This document shows positions 1 through 7,494 of a DNA stretch of 64,000 nucleotides, in pieces. The number at the start of each line of letters is the position of its first letter. The first letter of the stretch is position 1. Made by a program: the position numbers and the translations under genes. The stretch is from Brumimicrobium glaciale (GTDB lineage Bacteria; Bacteroidota; Bacteroidia; Flavobacteriales_D; Crocinitomicaceae), in the NCBI RefSeq assembly GCF_004152935.1, contig NZ_SETE01000005.1, positions 124,001 to 188,000 on the forward strand, given 5' to 3'. The notes below the pieces were generated by a model, which made no database searches, had not been told where the DNA came from, and worked only from the letters and a program-made list of their open reading frames with translations.

Positions 1-1
1 T

Positions 2-1489
2 GGTGCATACAAAACAATCGTATCCAATAGAGATGATCCATCAGATGCTAGTCAAAGAACTGGGTTTATGTTATATTGCAGACCATCCTCTAACATTTGG
101 TCCTTCTGGACTGGTCAATTTGGCACATTTTGGAATACAATTAATGCATTTACAGTAACCGTTGGAAATTGGGCGGATCAACAAATTCATTATGACCATA
201 ACTCCACTATTAAGAAAAGACTATTTATCAATAATAGCTTAGAAGCTAGTTCATCTAGTAATTCGAATGTCAATACAAAAAAACCATACAGAGTTGGAGC
301 TGGTAGAAATGAAAGTACTCCTAGTTTTTTCTTTAATGGTGAAATTGGAGAAATAATAATGTTTGATAAAACAGTGAATAGTACTCAAAGAATAATTGTA
401 GCAAACTATTTATCAGCAAAGTATAATTACACTTTAAGTACAAATGATATTTACGTTCATGACAATAGTCCAAATGGTGATTTTGATCATGACGTTGCCG
501 GAATCGGAAGAGTAAATGCAGCAAACTTTCACGACGATTCTCAAGGAACTGGAATGGTGAGAATTCTAAATCCTAATAAATTAGAAGATAATGAATTTTT
601 ATTTTGGGGACACAATAACGGGATTAGAGAAGCTGTTGAAGAAACGGATGTACCACCAACAGTTGGTGCGCGTTTTGACAGAGTTTGGCGAGTAAGTGAA
701 GTCGACCAAAATGCCGATGCTGTGGATGTTGGAGCAATTGATATGCGATTTGACCTTACAGGCTTAGGACCGGTAACACCTTCAGATTTACGCTTATTGG
801 TGGATATTAATAATAATGGAAATTTCAATGATGATACTCCGATTACAGGAGCCACTTCAGTTGGAGGAAATATTTACCAGTTTGCAGGAGTTACAGCTAT
901 CGCAAATAACAGTAGATTTACATTAGGGACGATTAATGTAGCTCAAACACCACTTCCTATTGAATTAATTTATTTTGATGCAAAACCTTATCAAGATTAT
1001 AAAGTAAATTTAGATTGGCAAACTGCTTCGGAAAGAAATAATGATTATTTTACCATTGATAAATCTACAGATGGAATTCAATGGAAAAAGGTAAATAAAG
1101 TTGAAGGTGCTGGAAATTCAGCCAGCTTAATAAAATATTCTTCAATTGACGAGAGTCCATTCAAAGGAATCTCATACTATCGATTGAAGCAAACTGATTT
1201 TGATGGTAAGTTTACTTATTCTGCAACAAAAAGTGTAATTATTAAGGGACAGGAAAATTCGGAAATAGAAGTTTTTCCAAATCCTTCGGAAAGTCAACTC
1301 ACTTTAATTGGAAGTAAATTTGAGTTAGAAAATATTAGTATTTGCAATGTTCTTGGGCAAGATGTTACAAAATTTACCCTACAAAATAAATATTCTTCAA
1401 CAAAATGCACAATTGATTTATCTTTATTAAATGAAGGTATTTATTACATTAATACCAGTTCTCAAACCAAGAAAATAATTAAGCAGTAG
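2..1489 (+). CDS. T9SS-secreted LamG-like/DUF8202 surface protein, 5' end cut by window
   Basis: The reading frame is open from base 2, so the true start and signal peptide lie outside the window. The first part resembles a concanavalin/LamG-type domain, ending near NYLSAKYNY. Next comes a region beginning DIYVHDNSPNGDFDHDVAGI and containing FLFWGHNNG, which I associate with DUF8202-type flavobacterial surface proteins. The last ~75 residues, from EIEVFPNPSESQLTLIGS to KKIIKQ, form a type A T9SS C-terminal sorting domain. The protein should be exported by the Sec and type IX systems and anchored on or released from the cell surface. Ligand and role are unknown. The T9SS tail is clear; the N-terminal domain names are from family knowledge. 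Confidence 0.85.
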   Translation, partial: GAYKTIVSNRDDPSDASQRTGFMLYCRPSSNIWSFWTGQFGTFWNTINAFTVTVGNWADQQIHYDHNSTIKKRLFINNSLEASSSSNSNVNTKKPYRVGAGRNESTPSFFFNGEIGEIIMFDKTVNSTQRIIVANYLSAKYNYTLSTNDIYVHDNSPNGDFDHDVAGIGRVNAANFHDDSQGTGMVRILNPNKLEDNEFLFWGHNNGIREAVEETDVPPTVGARFDRVWRVSEVDQNADAVDVGAIDMRFDLTGLGPVTPSDLRLLVDINNNGNFNDDTPITGATSVGGNIYQFAGVTAIANNSRFTLGTINVAQTPLPIELIYFDAKPYQDYKVNLDWQTASERNNDYFTIDKSTDGIQWKKVNKVEGAGNSASLIKYSSIDESPFKGISYYRLKQTDFDGKFTYSATKSVIIKGQENSEIEVFPNPSESQLTLIGSKFELENISICNVLGQDVTKFTLQNKYSSTKCTIDLSLLNEGIYYINTSSQTKKIIKQ

Positions 1490-1671
1490 ACTAAGTTAAA
1501 AATTTAATTTCCAAAATATAAACCCATAATTACCCGCTTTTATTGCAGTTTTACTGAATTTGTCGCAGCATATGCGTCATCCGTGATCCAACATATCAAT
1601 GCCATCAGCTATTTATATACTATATCAATTAACCCAAAACCTTCTTTATTTAACAAATCCTAATTATCTTT

Positions 1672-2781
1672 ATGAACATGAAAATCGATAAGATGAATCC
1701 GAATGAAATAATTAGCAAATTCAAAAAGGATTTAGAAAACTTTAAGAATGCGAAAATCAAATGCGGAATCATTGGTCGCAGTGGAACGGGGAAATCATCA
1801 TTGATTAACGCCATTGCTGGTGAAGAAATTGCCGAAGTTGGTGAGATTGAAACTACGATGGACATCAATGAGCCGATTGAACTCAATGGATTACTTTTCT
1901 TTGATCTTCCGGGTTGTTCAACTACAAAATTTCCAAAGGAGAAATACATTGAAGAATTTGAAATTAAGGATTTTGATTGTGTAATTTTAGTTACATCCGA
2001 TAGATTCTATGAAGATGATTTGTATTTGATCCAGGAATTAATAAAAATCAAAAAACCTGTATTTGCGGTTAGAACAAAGATTGATTTTTCCATTGAAAGA
2101 GGATTAAAAAGAGGTATTTCCGCAGAAGAGACTTACAAAAAAGTTTATGATAACATTGCAGAGAATTTAAAAGGAAATAAAGTCAATGGAATCTATCTAA
2201 CTTCTGCTGATTATCCAAAAGAATACGATTTCAGCAAACTTTTGGAAGATATTTTTTTTTCTCTAAGTGATTTTAAAAAAGAAAGATTTATAGCGGATAT
2301 CAATATTACGAGCCAAAGAATTCTTGAAGAAAAAAGAAGAATTGCGGAGAAAATAGTCATGAGATATTCAGCTCTAGCTGCAGCGAATGGCATCAATCCA
2401 ATTCCTGGAGTTGATATAGGTCTTGACATCGCTTTAATGGTGAAAATGTCTCAAGAAGTTCAAACTATTTACGGTTTAAATAAAGAACAGCAAGAATTCA
2501 ATATTCAATTCTTGGATAAAAAGAGCGCAAAATTCATTGCATCCAAGGTACTTCAGTACACGTCAAGATATGGCGGAAGAGATGCGATTATGATCTTACT
2601 CAAAAAAGTCAGTACAACAATTGCCACAAAAACAGCTTCAAAATGGCTGCCATTTGTTGGTCAAGCAATAGCCGCTGGAATAGGTTTCAAAATGACATCC
2701 TGGATTGGAAAAGACATGATTAAAGAAGCAGAAGAAATTGCTGTGGAGACTTTTGAAGCTTTGAAGGTTTCTGGGAGTTGA
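1672..2781 (+). CDS. IRG/YcjF-like GTPase with C-terminal DUF697-type region
   Basis: A 369-residue P-loop GTPase. G1 is GRSGTGKSS (residues 35-43), G3 is DLPG (78-81) and G4 is TKID (135-138). The order and spacing resemble bacterial interferon-inducible-GTPase-like (IRG/IIGP) and YeeP/YfjP-type proteins. The C-terminal half (AAANGINPIPGVDIGLDIAL and the hydrophobic stretch near WLPFVGQAIAAGIGF) resembles DUF697/YcjF membrane-associated regions, so the protein probably works at the inner membrane. Such GTPases recur in accessory and predicted conflict islands, but the substrate is unknown. The ATG at 1672 is used; a second ATG lies two codons later. The last ~150 bp of the gene are partly duplicated at 3726-3810. 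Confidence 0.8.
   Translation: MNMKIDKMNPNEIISKFKKDLENFKNAKIKCGIIGRSGTGKSSLINAIAGEEIAEVGEIETTMDINEPIELNGLLFFDLPGCSTTKFPKEKYIEEFEIKDFDCVILVTSDRFYEDDLYLIQELIKIKKPVFAVRTKIDFSIERGLKRGISAEETYKKVYDNIAENLKGNKVNGIYLTSADYPKEYDFSKLLEDIFFSLSDFKKERFIADINITSQRILEEKRRIAEKIVMRYSALAAANGINPIPGVDIGLDIALMVKMSQEVQTIYGLNKEQQEFNIQFLDKKSAKFIASKVLQYTSRYGGRDAIMILLKKVSTTIATKTASKWLPFVGQAIAAGIGFKMTSWIGKDMIKEAEEIAVETFEALKVSGS
2628..2712 (+). repeat. 85-bp direct repeat, copy 1 (inside GTPase gene)
   Basis: This segment of the GTPase gene recurs at 3726-3810 with three mismatches that I can count. Copy 1 is in the intact gene and is followed by 69 more bases to the stop codon. Confidence 0.9.
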
Positions 2782-2827
2782 AAAAAAAATACTTATAAGA
2801 TTCGTCCAAATAGGAGATTTTTTATTG

Positions 2828-2835
2828 TATATTTG
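2828..2835 (+). promoter_or_regulatory. Possible Bacteroidota -7 element (TATATTTG)
   Basis: The sequence TATATTTG fits the TAnnTTTG consensus of Bacteroidota housekeeping promoters. It lies only 8 bp before the ATG at 2843, so the transcript would be nearly leaderless. No convincing -33 element was found. Confidence 0.3.
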
Positions 2836-2842
2836 GTATAAC

Positions 2843-3097
2843 ATGATAAAGGACAGAAAAAAAACATTAAGTATAAAATTCAGGAATGCTGGATCTTCAG
2901 GAAGAAAACTACACGTCATGTCCCGTAATGGATTTTGGGTAGTTTTCAGAGAAGGTTCTGAAAAGATAATTTCTGAATTTGATACGAAGAGAAATGCGAT
3001 ATTGAATGGGAAAAAATTACTTAGTTCTGAAGAAGCTAACGTTTTAGTAGTTCATAGAACTGATGGAAGTGTTGAAAAAATTCAAACAAGCAATTAA
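2843..3097 (+). CDS. DUF2188-domain small protein
   Basis: An 84-residue basic protein. I chose the ATG at 2843 (MIKDRKKTLSIKF); an upstream TTG at 2825 is possible but less likely. The C-terminal ~60 residues, with GFWVVFREGSEK, then a run ending NVLVVHRTDGSVEKIQ, match the DUF2188 pattern of a W-V-REG strand, an A-rich helix and a V-H-DG hairpin. DUF2188 has no proven function. It ends 5 bp before the next gene, so the two are probably cotranscribed. The pair lies between the intact GTPase gene and the partial copy of its tail, which suggests it arrived as a unit. Confidence 0.7.
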   Translation: MIKDRKKTLSIKFRNAGSSGRKLHVMSRNGFWVVFREGSEKIISEFDTKRNAILNGKKLLSSEEANVLVVHRTDGSVEKIQTSN

Positions 3098-3102
3098 ATC
3101 CT

Positions 3103-3723
3103 ATGGCTTTTGAAAATAATCTTTTCATAAACTGTCCATTCGATAAAGAATTCAAACCAATCCTAAAAATTTTAATATTCAGCTCCATATATTTAGGATA
3201 TAAACCTTTACTTTCTGAAACAACAAATTCCGCAGAAACAAGAGTTGATGGTATTCATGATTTAATTTCGAAAGCTAAATACAGTATTCATGATCTATCA
3301 CGAATGGAATCAACAAAAGAAAACGAGTTAGCTCGTTTTAATATGCCTTTTGAACTTGGGATTGACATTGGTTGTAAAAAATTCGGTAATACCCAGATGA
3401 ATAAAAAGTGTTTACTAATTTTCGATAAAACAAAATATCGTTATCAAAAATCCATTTCAGATTTATCAGGTAATGACATAGAAATTCATAATAATGACCC
3501 TGAAATAGCTTTAAGGAAATTTAGAAATTGGATATACAAAATAAAATCTACTAAGATTGATAGCGCAAATAAAATTTGGAGACTATATAATGAATTCAAT
3601 GGTGATTTCTTTGAAATTGCAAAAACTGATGAATTGAGTAAGGCTGATATTGAAGAAATGCCGTTAGAAGAAATTTGTCTTTACATCACAGAATGGAAAA
3701 AAGGAAGAGACCATTTTAAATAA
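3103..3723 (+). CDS. TIR/nucleoside deoxyribosyltransferase-like accessory protein
   Basis: A 206-residue protein starting MAFENNLFINCPFDKEF. The pattern FxNCPFD, then RVDGIHDLISKAKYSIHDLS, then RFNMPFELGIDIG, then KKCLLIFDKTKYRYQKSISD defines a family I recognise from many bacterial accessory regions. The strand-helix layout and the conserved E in MPFELG resemble the superfamily of TIR domains and nucleoside 2-deoxyribosyltransferases. If that is right, it could act on NAD+ or a nucleotide. That is inference; no catalytic activity can be shown from sequence. It follows the DUF2188 gene by 5 bp. Its stop codon abuts the duplicated GTPase fragment. Confidence 0.6.
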   Translation: MAFENNLFINCPFDKEFKPILKILIFSSIYLGYKPLLSETTNSAETRVDGIHDLISKAKYSIHDLSRMESTKENELARFNMPFELGIDIGCKKFGNTQMNKKCLLIFDKTKYRYQKSISDLSGNDIEIHNNDPEIALRKFRNWIYKIKSTKIDSANKIWRLYNEFNGDFFEIAKTDELSKADIEEMPLEEICLYITEWKKGRDHFK

Positions 3724-3725
3724 CA

Positions 3726-3816
3726 AAAAACAGCTTCAAAATGGCTGCCATTTGTTGGTCAAGCAATAGCCGCTGGAATAGGTTTTAAAATGACTTCTTG
3801 GATTGGAAAAAACTAA
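3726..3816 (+). pseudogene. Fragment of the IRG-like GTPase gene (85-bp repeat, copy 2)
   Basis: Bases 3726-3810 copy 2628-2712 with three mismatches and keep the same frame (KTASKWLPFVG...SWIGK), then run into a stop at 3814-3816. Nothing upstream of the fragment supplies a start in frame, so it is a dead remnant. It begins 3 bases after the preceding stop codon and ends inside what was a PIN toxin gene on the other strand. Confidence 0.85.
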
Positions 3817-3921
3817 AGTTATGTTTTTTCTTTCAATAAATTCATCAAGCTTTTGAAGTTTTTTAGTTATCAAAAAGCTAATTAACAGATTAGTATCAAG
3901 AATTAATTGCCTACTCTTCAT
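3811..3921 (-). pseudogene. Truncated PIN-domain toxin gene
   Basis: The minus strand from 3921 encodes MKSRQLILDTNLLISFLI followed by KLDEFIERKNITLVFS, the typical start of a PIN-domain (VapC-like) ribonuclease with the first catalytic Asp in LDTN. After about 37 codons the frame enters antisense of the duplicated GTPase fragment, so the remaining acidic residues of the PIN active site are gone. The start overlaps the end of the antitoxin gene by 11 bases, the usual arrangement of such pairs. The toxin should be inactive. Confidence 0.75.
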
Positions 3922-4123
3922 TTCTGAGCTTTCTTACAATCTCGACTTCCTTAGTTATTTCTTTTATTGAAATTTCATCTTCAGCTTTAGTCCTCAACTC
4001 TTTCAATAATGAAGAGAAGTTAAATTTTTTTTCACTAGTAATTTTAATTAGATTTAACTCAACTAAACTATTCAAAAGTTTCTTTGCTTTAGGATTCAAA
4101 ATCTCTATGCGAGTGGTTTCCAT
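3911..4123 (-). CDS. Antitoxin of a PIN-type toxin-antitoxin pair
   Basis: A 70-residue charged protein starting METTRIEILNPKAKKLLNSL. This opening is typical of small Bacteroidota antitoxins that precede PIN-domain toxins. It would bind and neutralise its toxin and probably repress its own promoter. The toxin gene that follows overlaps it by 11 bases and is truncated, so the antitoxin is now probably an orphan. The assignment rests on sequence style and gene order. Confidence 0.65.
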   Translation of the reverse strand: METTRIEILNPKAKKLLNSLVELNLIKITSEKKFNFSSLLKELRTKAEDEISIKEITKEVEIVRKLRNEE

Positions 4124-4321
4124 AATAATTGTATTTATTATAAATTTAAGAAATTAGTTTGAGTTACTAAAATCTTTACTCACATATTGTTTGATGTTTC
4201 AATATATGAAGTTCAGAGAATCTGATTATGGATTCATAAAGATTTTTAACTTTAGCTAAGACATTAACAATTTACTTGGGTTTTCAGATTTGGATGATAA
4301 AAATATTTAAAATAATATAAC

Positions 4322-5101
4322 TTGATAAATCTAAAGCTCATATTAATACTTGTACCAATTTTATTCTCTTGTGGGGAATTAAAAAACATTTTAAACCACT
4401 CAAGTCTGCAAGATGATAAAACGACAAACGAATCAGGAGTTGTGATAACTTTTGATGACAATACTGTTAATGATTGGCATGCTGTAAATGAAGTTTTAAG
4501 TTTTTATGATTGGAAAGCGACCTTTTTTGTTTCAAATTTCAACACACTTTTTGAAACCGAAATACTAAAACTTAAATCATTAAAGCGAGAAGGTCATGAG
4601 ATTGCTGGTCACGGTTTTCAACACGTCAATTAAGTAAACTATATTACTGAAAACGGAAAAGCTACTTACCTAAATGTAGAGATTTATCCAATGTTAAACT
4701 TGATGAGAGAAAATGGTTTACCAATAACTTCGTTTTCTTATCCTTTTGGTTCAAGAAATTCATCAGTGGATAGCATATTATTTAATGAATTTAAAATTTT
4801 AAGAAGTACGACTTATGGTAATCCAAAACCAAAGTCAGCTGAATGTTATTACGAAAAAGAAAGACTGGTTCGCGGTTTAGGATTAGATGGTTCATATGAG
4901 CATTCAAGCATTCCCTATTTCATTTCATTGTTAGCGTATGCTAAAAAACACAATAAAATAGTTGTCTTTTATGCACATAAACCCATTCCTACTCTTGAAA
5001 ACATTTATCAAGTGGAATATAAAACTTTAATCGAAATATGTAAATTCGTAAAAAGTAATAACATGACGTTTTATAACTTGTCTGAATTACATAATTTATA
5101 G
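4322..5101 (+). pseudogene. Polysaccharide deacetylase (NodB) lipoprotein gene with an in-frame stop
   Basis: Two reading-frame segments, 4322-4633 and 4634-5101, are in the same frame and separated only by a TAA at 4631-4633. The first part has a lipoprotein signal (ILFSC), the NodB motif TFDD and the metal-ligand region EIAGHGFQH. The second carries SFSYPFGSRN and a C-terminal region ending TFYNLSELHNL. Together they make a ~260-residue polysaccharide deacetylase. The stop falls right after the His-x-x-x-His metal site, so the short product would be inactive. A point mutation, readthrough or a base-call error would all explain it. The likely start is TTG at 4322; no in-frame ATG precedes the signal peptide. 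Confidence 0.75.
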
Positions 5102-5338
5102 ACGGTTGAATAATATATAATTCATTTTATGAAAAATATTCTTAAGTCTACCCTCGCGTTCCACCATGACCTCCCGCAACTATAATCAAAACCTTTAAAG
5201 ACAAAATAATGAATTTAAAGAATTGAATGATTGGGTTTCTCATAACAAAACGTTGGAAACCTGATATTTTAGCTGTCTCTGACATTTTTTCTAGTTTTAA
5301 ATTTATAAACGGATTGATTTGAATACTTCAACGGAATA

Positions 5339-6796
5339 CTACTCAGGGATTAGCCACCAAAATGGTTTCATTTTCGCTTTGTAGATAAAAGCATAATGTA
5401 AAGCCAGTTTTAACCAGTGTCCAGCTAAGCCGATTTCTCCAAAGGTTTTCCCTAATTGTCGTCCATGTGTATCAGGATATTTTTCGTAATCTGGAACAAT
5501 CGGATAAGTGGTAATACTCACTCCACTCCCACTGAAAGTTCCATATCCTGCCGAAGCGATACAAGCAGCTCCCATGTTCCCCATCGAACCTTTGTGCTTT
5601 AATGACGTCTTATTGCCTTTTATGGAATCGATGATGTTATCGGCTACTATTTTAGCTGTAATTCCAGATGGCATTCCTGTTCTTGGAGGTGCCGGAAAAA
5701 TTTCTGTTCCATTTGTACTTTTTCTCGGTTTCGAAATAGAATGTGGCGGAGCAAAAGCAATTCCTGGCGCAAAAATATTAGGATAAGAAGGATTTTGATA
5801 TGTTTCTGGCCAATCTTTAACCGACCATTCTTCATAAGGTTTTGCAGTATAATCTGCATCTACAATCATGAATCCTTTAAATAACTTTTCAGTAATTTCT
5901 TCTTGATTTTTATCATAAGCTTTAAAACCATGTCCAGAAAATGAAGGAATCAACATTGCGAAATCATATTTCTCTGATTTATATTCTCCTTCTAAATTTT
6001 CATAATGAGCTTCACCATCTTCAATTTTGGTTACTCCAGCTCCCAAAATCCATTTGATTCCACGGTCCTTAAAGATCATCTCTAACATTTCGTTAGATTC
6101 CATTGATTTCTTTCCATAACTCAACAACATCCCGTCCATTCCAAAATCTCCTAGTTGATATTCATTAGAAATCCAAGTAATTTCAGCCATGTCACGCACT
6201 TTATGTCTTCTTAGTTCTTGTTCAACGTTTAAAATGTATTCAAAAGCAGCACCTTGACAAGTTGCTTTGGCATGTCCAGTTCCAATTAAAATCTTCGCTT
6301 TCTTACCATTTTTCATTTCTTCAATTAGAGCTTTTAATCCGCCCCAAGCTTCATCAGCGTGAGTATACGTACAAACAGAATATGCTTTATTTGTTCCCGG
6401 TTTCAATCCTTCGGTAGCTTCAAAATTCAACTTTGGACCTGTTCCATTAATTAAATAATCGTAGCTCACTTTTTCTTGTTTTCCTTTCTCTGATCCGGTT
6501 ACATATTCAACCATCACATAAGGTTTAGTCTCAGTTGCATCACCTTCTGGGTGAAAAGACATCGCTTTAGCTTGTATAAATCCAATGTTCTTTTTCTTGT
6601 ACAAAGGTTTTAAAGGAAATAAGATTTGCTGAGATTTCATTCGACCAATTCCAACCCAAATATTGGATGGAATCCACTGATAATTACTATTTGGTGAAAC
6701 AACAACTACCTCATGTTCCTTCCCTAACTTTCTTCTTAAATGCGATGCTGCAACGTGACCTGATATTCCAGCTCCTAAAACGACTATTTTTGACAT
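5339..6796 (-). CDS. Sulfide:quinone oxidoreductase-like FAD protein
   Basis: A 485-residue flavoprotein. An N-terminal FAD-binding motif (VVLGAGISGHVAAS, GxGxxG at residues 8-13) is followed by the NYQWIPSNIWVGIG region typical of the type II NADH dehydrogenase/SQR family. Cys180 (KATCQG) and Cys412 (GAACIAS) are placed like the redox-active cysteines of sulfide:quinone reductases. Members oxidise sulfide and pass electrons to membrane quinone; the C-terminal aromatic and basic segment (KAKMKPFWWLIPE) could attach it to the membrane. It stands alone on the minus strand. A dyad resembling a Crp/Fnr site lies 58-75 bp upstream. Other FAD-dependent pyridine nucleotide-independent reductases are possible. 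Confidence 0.7.
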   Translation of the reverse strand: MSKIVVLGAGISGHVAASHLRRKLGKEHEVVVVSPNSNYQWIPSNIWVGIGRMKSQQILFPLKPLYKKKNIGFIQAKAMSFHPEGDATETKPYVMVEYVTGSEKGKQEKVSYDYLINGTGPKLNFEATEGLKPGTNKAYSVCTYTHADEAWGGLKALIEEMKNGKKAKILIGTGHAKATCQGAAFEYILNVEQELRRHKVRDMAEITWISNEYQLGDFGMDGMLLSYGKKSMESNEMLEMIFKDRGIKWILGAGVTKIEDGEAHYENLEGEYKSEKYDFAMLIPSFSGHGFKAYDKNQEEITEKLFKGFMIVDADYTAKPYEEWSVKDWPETYQNPSYPNIFAPGIAFAPPHSISKPRKSTNGTEIFPAPPRTGMPSGITAKIVADNIIDSIKGNKTSLKHKGSMGNMGAACIASAGYGTFSGSGVSITTYPIVPDYEKYPDTHGRQLGKTFGEIGLAGHWLKLALHYAFIYKAKMKPFWWLIPE

Positions 6797-6853
6797 CTTG
6801 ATTGGTTTAATTACTATAAACGTACAACTTCATTACAGTATTAAATGCTACTT

Positions 6854-6871
6854 TTGTTACATAAGTGACAA
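6854..6871. promoter_or_regulatory. Candidate Crp/Fnr-type operator upstream of the SQR-like gene
   Basis: TTGTTACATAAGTGACAA is an imperfect dyad whose halves agree at 14 of 18 positions. It resembles Crp/Fnr family operators. It lies 58-75 bp upstream of the ATG at 6796, a usual distance for activation. The assignment is by pattern only. Confidence 0.35.
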
Positions 6872-7139
6872 AAATTAAATGATTTAAAACAAAGGAAATA
6901 TATGCGCTTCTGGACATGTTGAATTCATTATAAATGTTTCAATTAACTAATCGATTTAATCATTGAAACTTTTAGATCTCTATGAAATACTGTGGGTAAT
7001 CAATTTTAATCCTTCGAAAAATTAATAGTTCTACTGCGAATTTAACTGTAACCTACATGAGTTGTATTTTAAAGTATTTATCAAAATTATCATTTCATTT
7101 TTACAAGCAAGCACATGGTGGTCTGTATTTCAATTGATT
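6872..7139. other. Non-coding gap upstream of the IS-like region
   Basis: Between the SQR-like gene and the IS4-type element I see no open frame with protein-like content and no RNA gene. The stretch is AT-rich. Confidence 0.5.
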
Positions 7140-7186
7140 AGTCCCGGCGGGACGGAATATTAATAGCCAAGGACGTAAGTCCTTGG
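7140..7186. repeat. REP-like double hairpin
   Basis: Two short palindromes follow one another: AGTCCCGGCGGGAC and CCAAGGACGTAAGTCCTTGG (8-bp perfect stem, 4-base loop, 7167-7186). Similar two-hairpin units are scattered in many Bacteroidota genomes. A degenerate inverted counterpart (CCCTCTGGGACT) occurs near 8809-8821, on the far side of the transposase gene. Confidence 0.5.
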
Positions 7187-7235
7187 TTTAAAACAAATAG
7201 ATATAATACAAAACCCCACATCCAGTCATCTAATA

Positions 7236-7424
7236 TCATTTTTTCAATATAGATTTTGATTTTTTCACTCTTTTCAAGACAAAAGTATCTCTATCCTCAA
7301 TAATCCATTCCATTTCTTCCCCTTTTTCTAATCCTATTGACTCTGCTATTGCAGCTGGAAAATTAACATAAAAAGATTTTGTCTTAGCTCTATCAACTTT
7401 TTGAATTTTAATTCTATATCCCAT
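7236..7424 (-). CDS. AbrB/MazE-like small DNA-binding protein paired with a transposase
   Basis: A 62-residue protein starting MGYRIKIQKVDRAKTKSFYV. The segment NFPAAIAESIGLEKGEEMEW fits the swapped-hairpin AbrB/SpoVT fold: a short strand, a helix ending IGL, then a KGEE turn. It is divergent from the IS4-type transposase gene with 70 bp between the start codons. I recognise the same arrangement from other IS4-like elements. It probably represses the shared promoter region and so limits transposition. Family assignment is moderately sure; function is inferred. Confidence 0.6.
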   Translation of the reverse strand: MGYRIKIQKVDRAKTKSFYVNFPAAIAESIGLEKGEEMEWIIEDRDTFVLKRVKKSKSILKK

Positions 7425-7494
7425 ATCGATTATTTATAACTTGTATTAATACTGCTTATAAAGATAGTATATATTAATTAATTTTGAAGTTAAA

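Noticed and set aside
3736-3921. Apparent intact 61-aa PIN-like protein on the minus strand
   Set aside because: The C-terminal third is antisense of the GTPase fragment, so it is a truncated chimera, not an intact toxin.
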